Shown: positions 1-8,023 of the stretch, one piece after another
Layout of the letters: the number at the start of each line of letters is the position of its first letter
Position numbering within the stretch: position 1 is the stretch's first letter
Source: Halorubrum sp. CSM-61
GTDB taxonomy: Archaea > Halobacteriota > Halobacteria > Halobacteriales > Haloferacaceae
Direction: 5' to 3'
Length of the DNA: 64,000 nt
Assembly: GCF_003781945.1 (NCBI RefSeq)
Contig: NZ_RJJW01000003.1
Location: 114,673-178,672, forward strand
The notes under the pieces: model-generated
What the model was told of the DNA's origin: nothing
The model's input: the letters and a program-made list of their open reading frames with translations, nothing else
The model's database searches: none
Position numbers and translations under genes: made by a program

Positions 1-191
1 GCGGTGCTGGCGAGGATGAGCGGCGGGTACGCCATATCGAGCGTGCCCTTCGTCGCGATGATGCTCATCTTCTTGCCGTCGTCCTCGCCGGTGGCTTCTG
101 CGAGCGCGTCCTCCAGTTCGTCGACGCGTGCAGCCAGTTCCGCACGCGAGGGCGCGTCGTCGGCCGACGCGTCGGGTGTGTCCGTGCTCAT
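1..191 (-). CDS. DsrE/DsrF/DrsH-like family protein (3' part outside window)
   Basis: Only the N-terminal 63 codons are inside the window; the gene runs off the left edge. It opens with MSTDTPDASADD, then a short acidic helix (about residues 17-33), then KMSIIATKGTLDMAYPP and LILASTA, which match the first beta strand and helix of DsrE/DrsH-like proteins. DsrE-family proteins pass sulfane sulfur between carrier proteins in the cytoplasm. The gene follows tusA on the same strand with a 2-nt gap, so the two are probably co-transcribed. The TusA neighbour supports the assignment. The active-site cysteine, if present, lies beyond the edge. Confidence 0.75.
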   Translation of the reverse strand, partial: MSTDTPDASADDAPSRAELAARVDELEDALAEATGEDDGKKMSIIATKGTLDMAYPPLILAST

Positions 192-193
192 CG

Positions 194-439
194 TTACTCC
201 GTCTTGCGCACGTAGTGTTTGTACACGTCGTCGCCTTCCTCCTGGTCGACGAGCTCGACGCCCTCGGTTCCGGCGGCCCACCCGTCGATGTCGCTCATGC
301 TGCCCGAATCGGTGGCCAGCACTTCGAGGATCTCGCCGGCGGCGAGGTCGTCGATGGCGCCTTTCGTCTTCACCACAGGCATCGGGCACGATGTACCTTT
401 CACGTCGAGCGTCTCCGCGATGTCGTATTCAGCACTCAT
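194..439 (-). CDS. tusA: TusA-family sulfurtransferase
   Basis: An 81-aa protein, the usual length for TusA/SirA. The signature DVKGTSCPMPVVKTKGAI (about residues 13-30) carries the Cys-Pro-x-Pro motif whose cysteine holds the persulfide. The rest fits the small alpha/beta fold (GEILEVLATD, then a C-terminal strand). TusA proteins relay sulfur to DsrE partners, to tRNA thiolation, or to oxidation and assimilation pathways. It leads a leftward tusA-dsrE pair, divergent from the rhodanese/MBL gene. A dyad GTATTG-N11-CAATAC sits 19-41 nt upstream of the start codon and probably controls it. Confidence 0.9.
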   Translation of the reverse strand: MSAEYDIAETLDVKGTSCPMPVVKTKGAIDDLAAGEILEVLATDSGSMSDIDGWAAGTEGVELVDQEEGDDVYKHYVRKTE

Positions 440-457
440 TGGTTATCTGCTCCGTCT

Positions 458-480
458 GTATTGGAGCTATCGCACAATAC
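458..480. promoter_or_regulatory. Operator-like dyad upstream of tusA (GTATTG-N11-CAATAC)
   Basis: A perfect inverted repeat: GTATTG at 458-463 and CAATAC at 475-480, separated by 11 nt. It lies just upstream of tusA, near the expected transcription start, with a T-rich TATA-like stretch (minus strand, about 491-499) behind it. The same half-sites with the same 11-nt spacing recur at 615-637 and, with one mismatch, at 6625-6647, both before other genes of the sulfur island. That makes a shared transcription-factor site likely. The binding protein is unknown; the winged-helix gene at 8065 is a candidate. Confidence 0.55.
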
Positions 481-614
481 CCCCTACCCGAGTAAAAGAT
501 TGTCGGTTCTTGTGCTTACTGCAAACTACTAATTAGTGTAGGATACCCGAACAACAGCTCTATTAACGTTTATTCGAGTAGTTTAGGAATATATGACGCA
601 TTCTCCTTCAGACA

Positions 615-637
615 GTATTGTTTAATTGGGGGAATAC
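615..637. promoter_or_regulatory. Operator-like dyad upstream of the rhodanese/MBL operon
   Basis: GTATTG (615-620), 11 nt, then GAATAC (632-637): the architecture of the tusA site with one changed base. It is also readable as AGTATT-N13-AATACT, which is fully symmetric (614-619 and 633-638). It lies 48-70 nt before the ATG of the rightward operon, in the promoter zone. The two sites in the tusA/operon divergent region suggest that both directions are controlled together. Confidence 0.5.
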
Positions 638-684
638 TATGAAAATCCTTTTGTACATCCGGCCGGTAGAAGTGATTGCACAAC

Positions 685-1878
685 ATGGACGCTGATGACT
701 TTCCGACTCCCGACGTCGACGTCGCGTCGGTCGAGCCGGAAACGCTGAAGGACCGTATCGACGCCGGCGAGGACGTTACCCTCCTCGACGCGCGCATGCA
801 ATCCGACTACGAGGAGTGGCGCATCGACGGCGAGAACGTCACGTCGGTCAACGTCCCGTACTTCGAGTTCCTCGACGACGAGATCGACGACGACGTCCTC
901 GAGCGGATCCCCGACGACCGCGAGGTGACCGTCCTGTGCGCGAAGGGCGGCGCCAGCGAGTACGTCGCGGGCACGCTCGCGGAGCGCGGGTACGACGTGA
1001 ACCACCTCGAGGACGGGATGAACGGCTGGGCGACCGTCTACGAAGCCGTCGAAATCGAGCGCTACGACGGCGCCGGCACGCTCGTTCAGTACCAGCGCCC
1101 CTCTTCGGGCTGTCTCGGCTACCTGCTCTACGACGACGGCGAGGCCGCGATCATCGACCCGCTGCGGGCGTTCACCGACCGCTACTTCGACGACGTCGAC
1201 GACCTCGGCGTCGACCTCCAGTACGCGCTGGACACCCACATCCACGCCGACCACATCTCGGGGCTGCGTGACCTCGCCGACGAGGGCGTGGAGGGCGTCA
1301 TTCCCGAGGCGGCCGTCGACCGCGGCGTCACGTACGCGGACGAGCTGACCACGGCCGATGACGGCGACACCTTCCAGGTCGGCGACGCCACCATCGAAAC
1401 CGTCTCCACGCCCGGTCACACGACCGGGATGACCTCGTACCTCGTCGACGGCAGCCTGCTCGCGACCGGCGACGGGCTGTTCGTCGAGAGCGTCGCTCGC
1501 CCCGACCTCGAGGAGGGCGACGACGGCGCACCGGACGCGGCCCGCATGCTCTACGAGTCCCTGCAAGAGCGCGTGCTGACGCTGCCCGACGACACGCTCG
1601 TCGGTGGCGCACACTTCAGCGACGCCGCCGAGCCCGCCGGGGACGGTACCTACACCGCACCTATCGGCGATCTCGTCGAGGAGATGGGCGCGCTCACGAT
1701 GGACGAACAGGAGTTCGTCGACCTGATCCTCTCGGACATGCCGCCGCGGCCGGCCAACTACGAGGACATCATCGCGACGAACCTCGGGCAGAACGCCGTC
1801 GACGACGAGGAGGCGTTCACGCTCGAACTCGGCCCCAACAACTGCGCGGCGAGCCAGGAGTCGCTCGCGGGTGACTAA
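685..1878 (+). CDS. Rhodanese / metallo-beta-lactamase fusion (persulfide dioxygenase-like)
   Basis: A 397-aa, two-domain cytoplasmic protein. Residues 1-120 are a rhodanese domain with the active-site loop LCAKGG (Cys85). The remainder is a metallo-beta-lactamase fold with the metal motif THIHADH (184-190), STPGHT and GGAHFSD. MBL domains of this kind include glutathione-persulfide dioxygenases (ETHE1-like) that oxidise sulfane sulfur to sulfite; fusion to rhodanese links sulfur transfer with oxidation. Here the rhodanese is N-terminal. I chose the ATG at 685; an in-frame TTG at 676 is less likely. It heads a rightward operon with two YeeE genes. The low-molecular-weight thiol used in vivo cannot be read from sequence. 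Confidence 0.85.
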   Translation: MDADDFPTPDVDVASVEPETLKDRIDAGEDVTLLDARMQSDYEEWRIDGENVTSVNVPYFEFLDDEIDDDVLERIPDDREVTVLCAKGGASEYVAGTLAERGYDVNHLEDGMNGWATVYEAVEIERYDGAGTLVQYQRPSSGCLGYLLYDDGEAAIIDPLRAFTDRYFDDVDDLGVDLQYALDTHIHADHISGLRDLADEGVEGVIPEAAVDRGVTYADELTTADDGDTFQVGDATIETVSTPGHTTGMTSYLVDGSLLATGDGLFVESVARPDLEEGDDGAPDAARMLYESLQERVLTLPDDTLVGGAHFSDAAEPAGDGTYTAPIGDLVEEMGALTMDEQEFVDLILSDMPPRPANYEDIIATNLGQNAVDDEEAFTLELGPNNCAASQESLAGD

Positions 1879-1886
1879 CGACGCCA

Positions 1887-2444
1887 ATGGTGACTGATCC
1901 AGTCCCGCTCCAGCTTGCCGCCGAGCTGTTCCCGAACGGCATCAGCCGGTACGCCGTCGGGGGACTACTCGTCGGCCTCGGGACCGTCCTGATCTACGTC
2001 GGGACGGGCATCCCCGCCGGAGCGAGTACGTTCCTCGAATCGACGCTGTCGTACGTCTCCGGCCAGTCGCGGTTCCAGCAGTACGTCGGCTCGCGGGACT
2101 GGCGGCTCGTGTTCACGGCCGGCATCGTCCTCGGCGGGCTCGCCTTCGCCGCGACGTTCCAGTCCGGCCTCGTCACGAGCTCCCTATACGAACCCGGGAA
2201 CACCGGCCAGCTGTACGAGGTCGCCGGCGTGACGCTCTGGACGACCGACGTCCAGCCGTGGCGGCTGTTCCTCGGCGGCATCCTGGTCGGTATCGGTACC
2301 CGGATCGGGAAGGGCTGTACGTCCGGGCACGGCGTCTGCGGCGTCGGTTCGGCGTCGAAGACGTCGCTGGTCGGCGTAGTGACGTTCCTGACGGTAGCGA
2401 TCGGGACGGCACAGGTCGTCGCCGCGCTGGGGGTGAGCCCATGA
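1887..2444 (+). CDS. YeeE/YedE family membrane protein, first half-transporter
   Basis: A 185-aa integral membrane protein with about four hydrophobic segments. Near the C-terminus it has the signature GTRIGKGCTSGHGVCG, typical of the Sulf_transp (YeeE/YedE, DUF395) family, where conserved cysteines line the path for thiosulfate in TsuA. Bacterial TsuA is one long chain; here two half-length genes (this one and 2566) probably form a heterodimeric equivalent. It starts 8 nt after the rhodanese/MBL gene. Expected role: uptake of thiosulfate or another reduced sulfur compound. Confidence 0.85.
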   Translation: MVTDPVPLQLAAELFPNGISRYAVGGLLVGLGTVLIYVGTGIPAGASTFLESTLSYVSGQSRFQQYVGSRDWRLVFTAGIVLGGLAFAATFQSGLVTSSLYEPGNTGQLYEVAGVTLWTTDVQPWRLFLGGILVGIGTRIGKGCTSGHGVCGVGSASKTSLVGVVTFLTVAIGTAQVVAALGVSP

Positions 2445-2565
2445 GCTGCGAGACGCGAGGGGCGAACGGAGTGAGCGCCTCGGCGGGCGAACGGCGAACG
2501 GACGTGAGCCGTGAGCAGCGAGGGTCTCGAACTGCGCGAACGGGAGCGACCGGAGGGAGCGACAC
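2445..2565. other. Spacer between YeeE halves made of short reiterated words
   Basis: This 121-nt gap inside an otherwise compact operon is built from near-copies of words such as GCGAACGGAGTGAGC, GGCGAACGGACGTGAGC and GCGAGGGTCTCGAAC. An open frame runs through it from 2441, but its product (SCETRGANGVSAS...) looks like translated simple sequence, not protein. No dyad or T-run terminator is seen. Confidence 0.5.
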
Positions 2566-3027
2566 GTGAGCGACGACCGCCACCCGCTGTTCAAGCCGCT
2601 GATCTTCGTCGGCGGTATCGTCTTCGGGTTCGGGCTCGGGTTCAGCCACATGGCGCGCCCGGAGGTCGTGCTGAACTTCCTCCAGTTCGACGATCTCGGG
2701 CTGCCGTTCGTCATGTTCGGCGCCGCCATCGTCTCCGGGGTCGCGTTCGCCCTGCTACCCCGAATTCGGGACGCCGCGCCCCTCACGGGCGACCCCTACG
2801 AGCGTCGCCTAAAGCCGTTCGACCGAAACGTTCTGGTCGGCGGCGCCGTCTTCGGCGTCGGCTGGGGGCTCTCCGGTATCTGCCCGGGCGCGGCGTACGC
2901 GAGCCTCGGCGTCGGCAACGTCACCATCCTCTGGGCGCTCGCCGGGATGTTCCTCGGCGCGTACGCGCAGGGCTACTGGCGGAGCCGCAGCCGAACCGGC
3001 GACACCGCCCCAGCGGGCGCCGACTAA
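2566..3027 (+). CDS. YeeE/YedE family membrane protein, second half-transporter
   Basis: A 153-aa membrane protein with about four hydrophobic segments. It carries the second-half signature GLSGICPGAAYASLG with the conserved Cys-Pro, complementary to the first half at 1887. I chose the GTG at 2566 because the hydrophobic core begins about 10 residues later and no upstream alternative is convincing. The two halves together have the motif content of one full-length YeeE/TsuA. It is 13 nt from the PiT-family permease, so probably the same transcript. Confidence 0.85.
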   Translation: MSDDRHPLFKPLIFVGGIVFGFGLGFSHMARPEVVLNFLQFDDLGLPFVMFGAAIVSGVAFALLPRIRDAAPLTGDPYERRLKPFDRNVLVGGAVFGVGWGLSGICPGAAYASLGVGNVTILWALAGMFLGAYAQGYWRSRSRTGDTAPAGAD

Positions 3028-3040
3028 CGTCACCCTCTCA

Positions 3041-4216
3041 ATGGACCCCGCCCTCATCGCCCTCTTCATCGGGGCGGCGCTCGCCAGCCTGTTCATGGCG
3101 TGGGTTATCGGCGCCGGATCGAGCGGTGCAACTCCGTTCGCTCCCGCCGTCGGCGCGAACGCCATCGGCACGATGCGGGCCGCGCTGCTGGTCGGGATTT
3201 TCGGCTTCGTCGGCGCCGTAACGCAGGGCGGGAACGTCTCGGAAGCCGTCGGGAGCGGACTCGTCGGCGGGATGAGCATGCCCGTCACCGGCGTCATCCT
3301 CGTGCTGGTGTTGGGTGCCGGCCTGATGGCGGTCGGCGTCGTCACCGGGTATCCGATCGCGACGGCGTTCACCGTGACCGGCGCCGTCATCGGCGTCGGT
3401 CTCGCCCTCGGCGGGACGCCGATCTGGTCGAAGTATCAGCAGATTGCGGCCGTCTGGGTGTTGACGCCGTTCGTGGGCGGTGGCATCGCGTACGCAATCG
3501 CGAGTCTGCTCCCGCGGTCTGACGTCCCCGAACGGTACAGTATCCCCGTCCTCGTCGGTCTCGTCACCGCCGTGCTCGTCAACATCGAGTTCAGCTTCCT
3601 CGGAGGGGAAAGCTCCGCGGGAACCCTTCGAGGCGTCGGACAGCAGATACTGGCAGTCGACGGACGCGCGTCGGCGCTCGTCTTGACCGGTGGTGCGGCC
3701 GTGGTCGTCGCCGCTGTGGTCTGGTGGGACGTCGGCAGTGACCAACGCGGAGGGCTGCAGCGCGTGTTGCTCGCGCTCGGCTCGCTCGTCGCGTTCTCCG
3801 CGGGCGGTAGCCAGGTCGGCCTCGCGGTCGGGCCGCTGATTCCGCTCCTCGAAGGAGCCGAGATCGTGTCGATGTTCGCGGTGCTGGTCGGCGGTGGCCT
3901 GGGGATGCTTGCGGGTTCCTGGACGGGCGCTCCCCGGATGATCAAGTCACTCGCGCAGGACTACTCGTCGCTCGGGCCGCGTCGCGCCATCTCGGCGCTC
4001 GTGCCGTCGTTCCTCATAGCGCAGCTTGCCGTCCTGCTGGGCGTGCCCGTCTCGTTCAACGAGATCGTCGTCAGCGCCATCATCGGGAGCGGTGCCGCTG
4101 TCGGCGGTCGAGAAGCGGTGGATGCGCGGAAAATCGGTATGACGCTTGGAGCGTGGGCAGGGTCGTTCCTGCTCGCGTTTGCGCTCGCATACGCTACCGC
4201 GTTCCTCCTACTGTAA
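3041..4216 (+). CDS. PiT-family (PHO4) anion permease, possibly sulfate-type
   Basis: A 391-aa, very hydrophobic protein with about ten membrane spans. It has two family repeats: an N-terminal GAGSSGATPFAPAVGANAIG and a C-terminal half with SAIIGSGAAVG. This is the inorganic phosphate transporter superfamily, which also contains the CysP sulfate permeases. No phosphate genes are adjacent. It lies between the YeeE pair and an MFS carrier in a sulfur operon, so sulfate or a related oxyanion is the more natural substrate. That is inference from context; the fold is clear, the substrate is not. Confidence 0.75.
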   Translation: MDPALIALFIGAALASLFMAWVIGAGSSGATPFAPAVGANAIGTMRAALLVGIFGFVGAVTQGGNVSEAVGSGLVGGMSMPVTGVILVLVLGAGLMAVGVVTGYPIATAFTVTGAVIGVGLALGGTPIWSKYQQIAAVWVLTPFVGGGIAYAIASLLPRSDVPERYSIPVLVGLVTAVLVNIEFSFLGGESSAGTLRGVGQQILAVDGRASALVLTGGAAVVVAAVVWWDVGSDQRGGLQRVLLALGSLVAFSAGGSQVGLAVGPLIPLLEGAEIVSMFAVLVGGGLGMLAGSWTGAPRMIKSLAQDYSSLGPRRAISALVPSFLIAQLAVLLGVPVSFNEIVVSAIIGSGAAVGGREAVDARKIGMTLGAWAGSFLLAFALAYATAFLLL

Positions 4217-4248
4217 TCCACAAATAACGCAACTGAAATCCATTACCA

Positions 4249-5535
4249 ATGAGTACCACAACAGAACGCAGACAGGGGATCCGCGAACACCTCGGGCAGT
4301 TCTCGTTGCACGTCCTGCTCGTCTTCGCGACCGGGCTGACCATCGGTTCCGAACGGACCGTCGTTCCCGTGCTGGGGGAGGACGTCCTCGGCGTCGAGTC
4401 GTTCCTCGTGATCGGCTCGTTCGTCGTTTCGTTCGGCGTCGTGAAGTCGATCCTCAATCTCTACGCCGGCAAGTGGGGCGAGGAGTACGGCCGCAAGCCC
4501 GTCCTCGTCGCCGGGTGGGCGACGGCGCTTCCCCTCCCAGCCATCCTCATCTTCGCGCCGAGCTGGGGCTGGATTACGGTCGGGAACGTCCTGCTGGGTG
4601 TCAACCAGGCGTTGACGTGGAGTATGGCGATCAACGCGAAGATCGACCTCGCGGGCCCCGATCAGCGCGGCCTCGCGGTCGGCATCGACGAGGCGTTCGG
4701 CTACACCGGCGTCGCCGTCGGAGCCTGGGTCACGGGCGTCATCGCAGGCCAGTGGAGTCTGCGGCCCGAGCCGTTCTACTTCCTCGCAGTGGTCGTCGTG
4801 CTGGCGTTCCTCATCTCGATCTTCCTGATCAAGGAGACCGTCCAGTACGCCCAAGCCGAGGGTGACGACGACCATCACGACGCGAACCTTCCGTTCAATG
4901 AGGTGCTGAAGCGCGCGACGTACGGCGACCGGACGCTGTTCGCGGCGGCACAGGCCGGCCACATCGAGAACTTCGTGGACACGCTGTTCTGGATCGCCGT
5001 CCCGCTGTACCTCACGAGTCAGGGCCTCGGTATCGCGGCGGTCGGGGTCGTCGTCGGCGTCCACAGCGCGATGTACTTCCTCCAGATCGCGACCGGGGGG
5101 CTCGCGGACCGCATCGGCCGCCGTCCGCCCGTCATCGCCGGGATGTTCCTCGCGGGCGCGGGCGTCCTGGGGATGGTGCTCGTCGATAGCTACCTCCCGT
5201 GGGCCGTGCTGGCTGGGGTTTCCGGTCTGGGGATGGCGCTGCTGTATCCGAACCTGATGACGGTCCCCAGCGACGCGGCCCACCCGACGTGGCGGTCGGC
5301 GGGGATGGGCGTCTACCGGATGTGGCGTGACTCCGGGTACGCTGTCGGCGCGGTCCTGATCGGACTCTCGATGGAGTTCGCGAACGTTGAAGCCGCGTTT
5401 TACCTGACCGCTGGTCTGATGTTTGTTTCCGGGGCGGTGGTGTATCTCTGGATGGAGGAGACTCATCCCGAGTTCGGTACTCACGAGCCACCCGCGCCTG
5501 CGAGGGCCGGAAGGGGAAGCGTCACTGAAGACTGA
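4249..5535 (+). CDS. MFS transporter
   Basis: A 428-aa major facilitator with about 12 membrane spans. It has the loop 2-3 motif GKWGEEYGRKPV and its C-terminal-half equivalent GGLADRIGRRPP. A charged central loop (about residues 197-225) contains the acidic/His cluster GDDDHHDAN. The C-terminus is a short cytoplasmic tail. It starts 32 nt after the PiT-like gene and is probably the last gene of the sulfur operon. The substrate is not evident; export of sulfite or another oxidation product is possible from context only. Confidence 0.8.
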   Translation: MSTTTERRQGIREHLGQFSLHVLLVFATGLTIGSERTVVPVLGEDVLGVESFLVIGSFVVSFGVVKSILNLYAGKWGEEYGRKPVLVAGWATALPLPAILIFAPSWGWITVGNVLLGVNQALTWSMAINAKIDLAGPDQRGLAVGIDEAFGYTGVAVGAWVTGVIAGQWSLRPEPFYFLAVVVVLAFLISIFLIKETVQYAQAEGDDDHHDANLPFNEVLKRATYGDRTLFAAAQAGHIENFVDTLFWIAVPLYLTSQGLGIAAVGVVVGVHSAMYFLQIATGGLADRIGRRPPVIAGMFLAGAGVLGMVLVDSYLPWAVLAGVSGLGMALLYPNLMTVPSDAAHPTWRSAGMGVYRMWRDSGYAVGAVLIGLSMEFANVEAAFYLTAGLMFVSGAVVYLWMEETHPEFGTHEPPAPARAGRGSVTED

Positions 5536-5630
5536 ATGCTCCGTGAGGGCCCGTCTCGTGTGCCCCCACGCGTCCTGAGAGCTAGCATGGGCTACCGCCC
5601 GACAATATCGCAGCCCTGGTGTTGTCTCTC

Positions 5631-6473
5631 TCAGACTGCTCGGGGCGGCGGAACGAGGAAGACGTTCCCCGTCGCCTGCGCGACAATCTCCTCTGAAACG
5701 CTGCCCAACAGGAGTCGCCGGATACGGCTTCGCCCCTTCGACCCGACGAGGATCGTCGACGGCATCACTTCTGCTTCGACGTCGAGGATTTCGTCAGCGG
5801 GATCGCCGTGGCGGACCTCGATCCGTGTCTCGATGTCCCAGTTTTCCAGCGTACTCGCATGCTCAGCCAGTTGTTCCCGCGGGCTCTCATCGTCGGCGCC
5901 CTCGTCTTTCGGCGACCGCACGTAAACGAGCGTGACTTCTTCGGTCGCGTGACGGAGGTACGAGAAGGCGTCGAACGCTCGATCGGCGTTCTCCGAAAAG
6001 TCCGTCGCGAAGAGAATTCGCTGAAAGAGATGTTCTCGGAGGACATCGGGGTCGTCCGTCGCCCGCTCGACGCGATTGACCAATAACGGCACGACGGTCG
6101 TCCGCGCGAGGTTGCGTGCGGTCGAACCGATAACGCGGTTCTCCAGCGGGCTCTGCCCACGCGATCCGACGACAGATAGATCGGCGTGTACGGTCTCAGC
6201 GATGCCGTTGATTCGTCGATACGGAGTTCCGCGGACGACGTGCGTCTCGACGTCGAACCCTGCGGTTTCGATCACCTGCCGATATTGGTCCAATCCCTGT
6301 CGGCGCCGCTCCTCGAAGTTCACGCCGGGCATTCCGGAGTGGACGTTCGCCGGGACGACCGTCACGAGATGGATCGTGTCGACGCCGACACGGCCCAGAC
6401 ACCCGAGACGGGTTTCGTTCTCTATCGCAGCCTCACTTGCAGCCGAGAGGTCGGTCGCGCACAGGGCCCTCAT
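5631..6473 (-). CDS. Universal stress protein, tandem UspA domains
   Basis: A 280-aa cytoplasmic protein with two UspA domains (about 1-140 and 150-280). The ATP-binding glycine loops are visible as VVGSRGQSPLENRVIGSTA in the first and LVGSKGRSRIRRLLLGSVS in the second. I chose the ATG at 6473 (MRALCATDLSAASEAA), which fits the family; an upstream frame extension to 6503 looks spurious. It is convergent with the MFS gene and divergent from the small membrane protein/TauE pair, sharing the promoter region that holds the 6625-6647 dyad. Its role in the sulfur island is not clear. Confidence 0.88.
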   Translation of the reverse strand: MRALCATDLSAASEAAIENETRLGCLGRVGVDTIHLVTVVPANVHSGMPGVNFEERRRQGLDQYRQVIETAGFDVETHVVRGTPYRRINGIAETVHADLSVVGSRGQSPLENRVIGSTARNLARTTVVPLLVNRVERATDDPDVLREHLFQRILFATDFSENADRAFDAFSYLRHATEEVTLVYVRSPKDEGADDESPREQLAEHASTLENWDIETRIEVRHGDPADEILDVEAEVMPSTILVGSKGRSRIRRLLLGSVSEEIVAQATGNVFLVPPPRAV

Positions 6474-6624
6474 GTCGACACCTTCGCCGACCGAGGACAA
6501 CACAGTTTTGGGGATCTGAGTGGCAGTCTACTCTCGGGACGTACGCCGGTTCGTTTTGGAGCTGACGGAGTTCGATATGTTCATTGTAAGTTATCGGTAC
6601 TCCACCTGAGGTTACCTGAATATA

Positions 6625-6647
6625 GTATTGTGTAGTAACCCCAAAAC
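6625..6647. promoter_or_regulatory. Operator-like dyad in the usp/TauE divergent region
   Basis: GTATTG (6625-6630), 11 nt, then CAAAAC (6642-6647), one mismatch from the perfect tusA site. It lies directly before a TATA-like GTTATAG (6649-6655) that would drive the small membrane protein and TauE genes. This is the third site of the same architecture in the island. Confidence 0.45.
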
Positions 6648-6733
6648 TGTTATAGGCACGAGGGGGGTAGGAGATATCGAGCAGAAATGTGCCAACACCG
6701 AATTACCGGATTCGAAAGCCGGAGGATGAATCG

Positions 6734-6898
6734 ATGGCAGGACTAGAGATTCCCGCGTGGGACCCGGAGACGGCCCTGCTCATCGGCGCGATTCTACTGG
6801 AAGCGATCGTGCTGTACGTGGGCTACGGCGGTCTCGAACGGCTCTTCGGTCCGTATCTCATGAAACTCCTGGTCGGAGGTGAAGCGAGTGCTCAGTAG
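6734..6898 (+). CDS. Small (54-aa) membrane protein paired with TauE
   Basis: A 54-aa protein with one strong membrane helix (LLIGAILLEAIVLYVGYGGL), a short amphipathic end and LVGGEASAQ at the C-terminus. The start at 6734 is set by a GGAGG eight bases upstream; a GTG at 6689 would add an unlikely tail. It overlaps the TauE-like gene by 11 nt, so the two are translationally coupled. I know of no function. Its position suggests a small accessory subunit or stabiliser of the exporter. Confidence 0.75.
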   Translation: MAGLEIPAWDPETALLIGAILLEAIVLYVGYGGLERLFGPYLMKLLVGGEASAQ

Positions 6899-7946
6899 TC
6901 TCCTCGACGGGATCGGAATCCTGGGGACGAGCCCCGAGATGCTGGTGCTGTTCGTCGGGTTCGGCCTCGTCGTCGGCGTCCTGTTCGGGTTCTTCGGCAT
7001 GGGCGGGTCGTTCCTCGTCACCCCCGCCTTGCTGATGCTGGACTATCCGGCGCCCGTCGCGGTCGGCAGCGGGATGGCGTTCGTCTTCGGGACGGCGGTC
7101 ATCGCGACCCTCAAACACCACGATCTCGGGCAGGTCGACTACAAGCTCGGCGCGATCATGATCACCGGGACGACCATCGGCATCGAGGCCGGTCGCGCGA
7201 GCGTCTACTACCTCGAATCGATGGGACTCGCCGGCGGTGTCATCAGCGTCGCCTACGTCGTCCTGCTCGGCGGTGTCGGCGCGATGGTGACTCGTGACGC
7301 CTTGAACAACGACGGCGGAGGGGGGATCGACCACGAGGCGACCGACCGGGACCTCGACGAGTACGAGATCCCCGAAATCGCGAAGACGGTTCAACAGACC
7401 GTTCGCATTCCGCCGATGGTGACCCTCCGCGGCGACGTCCGCGTCTCCGCGTGGGTCATCACGGTCGTCGCCTTCGCGACCGGCGTCCTGTCCGGGTTCC
7501 TCGGCGTCGGTGGCGGCTTCATCCGGATGCCGGCGATGATCTACGCGATCGGCGTCCCGGTGCCCGTCGCCGTCGGCACCGACCTCTTCGAGATCGTCTT
7601 CTCCGGTGGCCTCGGGAGCTACCTCTACGGACAGGGCGGCGGCGTCAACCTAAGCATCGTCGCCCCGCTGCTGTTCGGAAGCGCACTCGGTGCGCGTATC
7701 GGGTCCGCCGCGACCGCCGTCGTCGACGCTGACGGCATCAAGATTTACTTCGGCGGCATGCTGTTGATCGGTGCCATTGCTGTGGGTATCGGCGAAGTTG
7801 GGTCCTACCTCGGCAACCCGACTCTCGAGCTACTCGGGCTAGTCCTCGTCATCGGCGCGGCAGTCGTCGTCGCCTTCGCGATCCTCTACACGACGATCGC
7901 TTCGCTCCGTAAGACGCGTCGTCAGGCGGCTACAGCCGCAGACTAA
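6888..7946 (+). CDS. TauE/SafE-family sulfite/organosulfonate exporter
   Basis: A 352-aa membrane protein with 8-9 spans in two homologous halves. The family motifs are GFFGMGGSFLVTPALLML in the first half and GFLGVGGGFIRMPAMIYAIG in the second, each followed by an AVG segment (PVAVGSGMAF, PVAVGTDLFE). The halves are joined by a long polar loop (about 135-175). TauE/SafE proteins export sulfite, sulfoacetate or similar anions. I prefer the GTG at 6888 because GGAGG lies seven bases upstream; the GTG at 6879 would overlap that ribosome site. In this island, sulfite from the rhodanese/MBL enzyme is a plausible cargo. Confidence 0.88.
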   Translation: MLSSLLDGIGILGTSPEMLVLFVGFGLVVGVLFGFFGMGGSFLVTPALLMLDYPAPVAVGSGMAFVFGTAVIATLKHHDLGQVDYKLGAIMITGTTIGIEAGRASVYYLESMGLAGGVISVAYVVLLGGVGAMVTRDALNNDGGGGIDHEATDRDLDEYEIPEIAKTVQQTVRIPPMVTLRGDVRVSAWVITVVAFATGVLSGFLGVGGGFIRMPAMIYAIGVPVPVAVGTDLFEIVFSGGLGSYLYGQGGGVNLSIVAPLLFGSALGARIGSAATAVVDADGIKIYFGGMLLIGAIAVGIGEVGSYLGNPTLELLGLVLVIGAAVVVAFAILYTTIASLRKTRRQAATAAD

Positions 7947-8006
7947 TCTGTTTTAGGTCAATCCGCTATTCGGTCGCCGTGTCAATTTACTCGGCTCACC
8001 ACAAAA

Positions 8007-8023
8007 TTGTACAATCCGTACAA
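8007..8023. promoter_or_regulatory. Palindrome at the promoter of the winged-helix regulator
   Basis: TTGTAC (8007-8012), 5 nt, GTACAA (8018-8023): a perfect inverted repeat. A TATA-like TTTTAA (8029-8034) follows immediately, and the gene starts at 8065. A repressor here would block TBP/TFB access, so autoregulation of the 8065 gene is the simplest reading. It differs in sequence and spacing from the GTATTG-N11-CAATAC sites. Confidence 0.5.

Noticed and set aside
1-532. Rightward frames over the DsrE/TusA region
   Set aside because: Shadows of the leftward tusA and dsrE genes, which have the CPMP motif and family N-termini.
637-1887. Long leftward open frame (416 codons) opposite the rhodanese/MBL gene
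   Set aside because: It is the antisense shadow of a clear two-domain enzyme; GC-rich genomes produce such frames and its product has no protein character.
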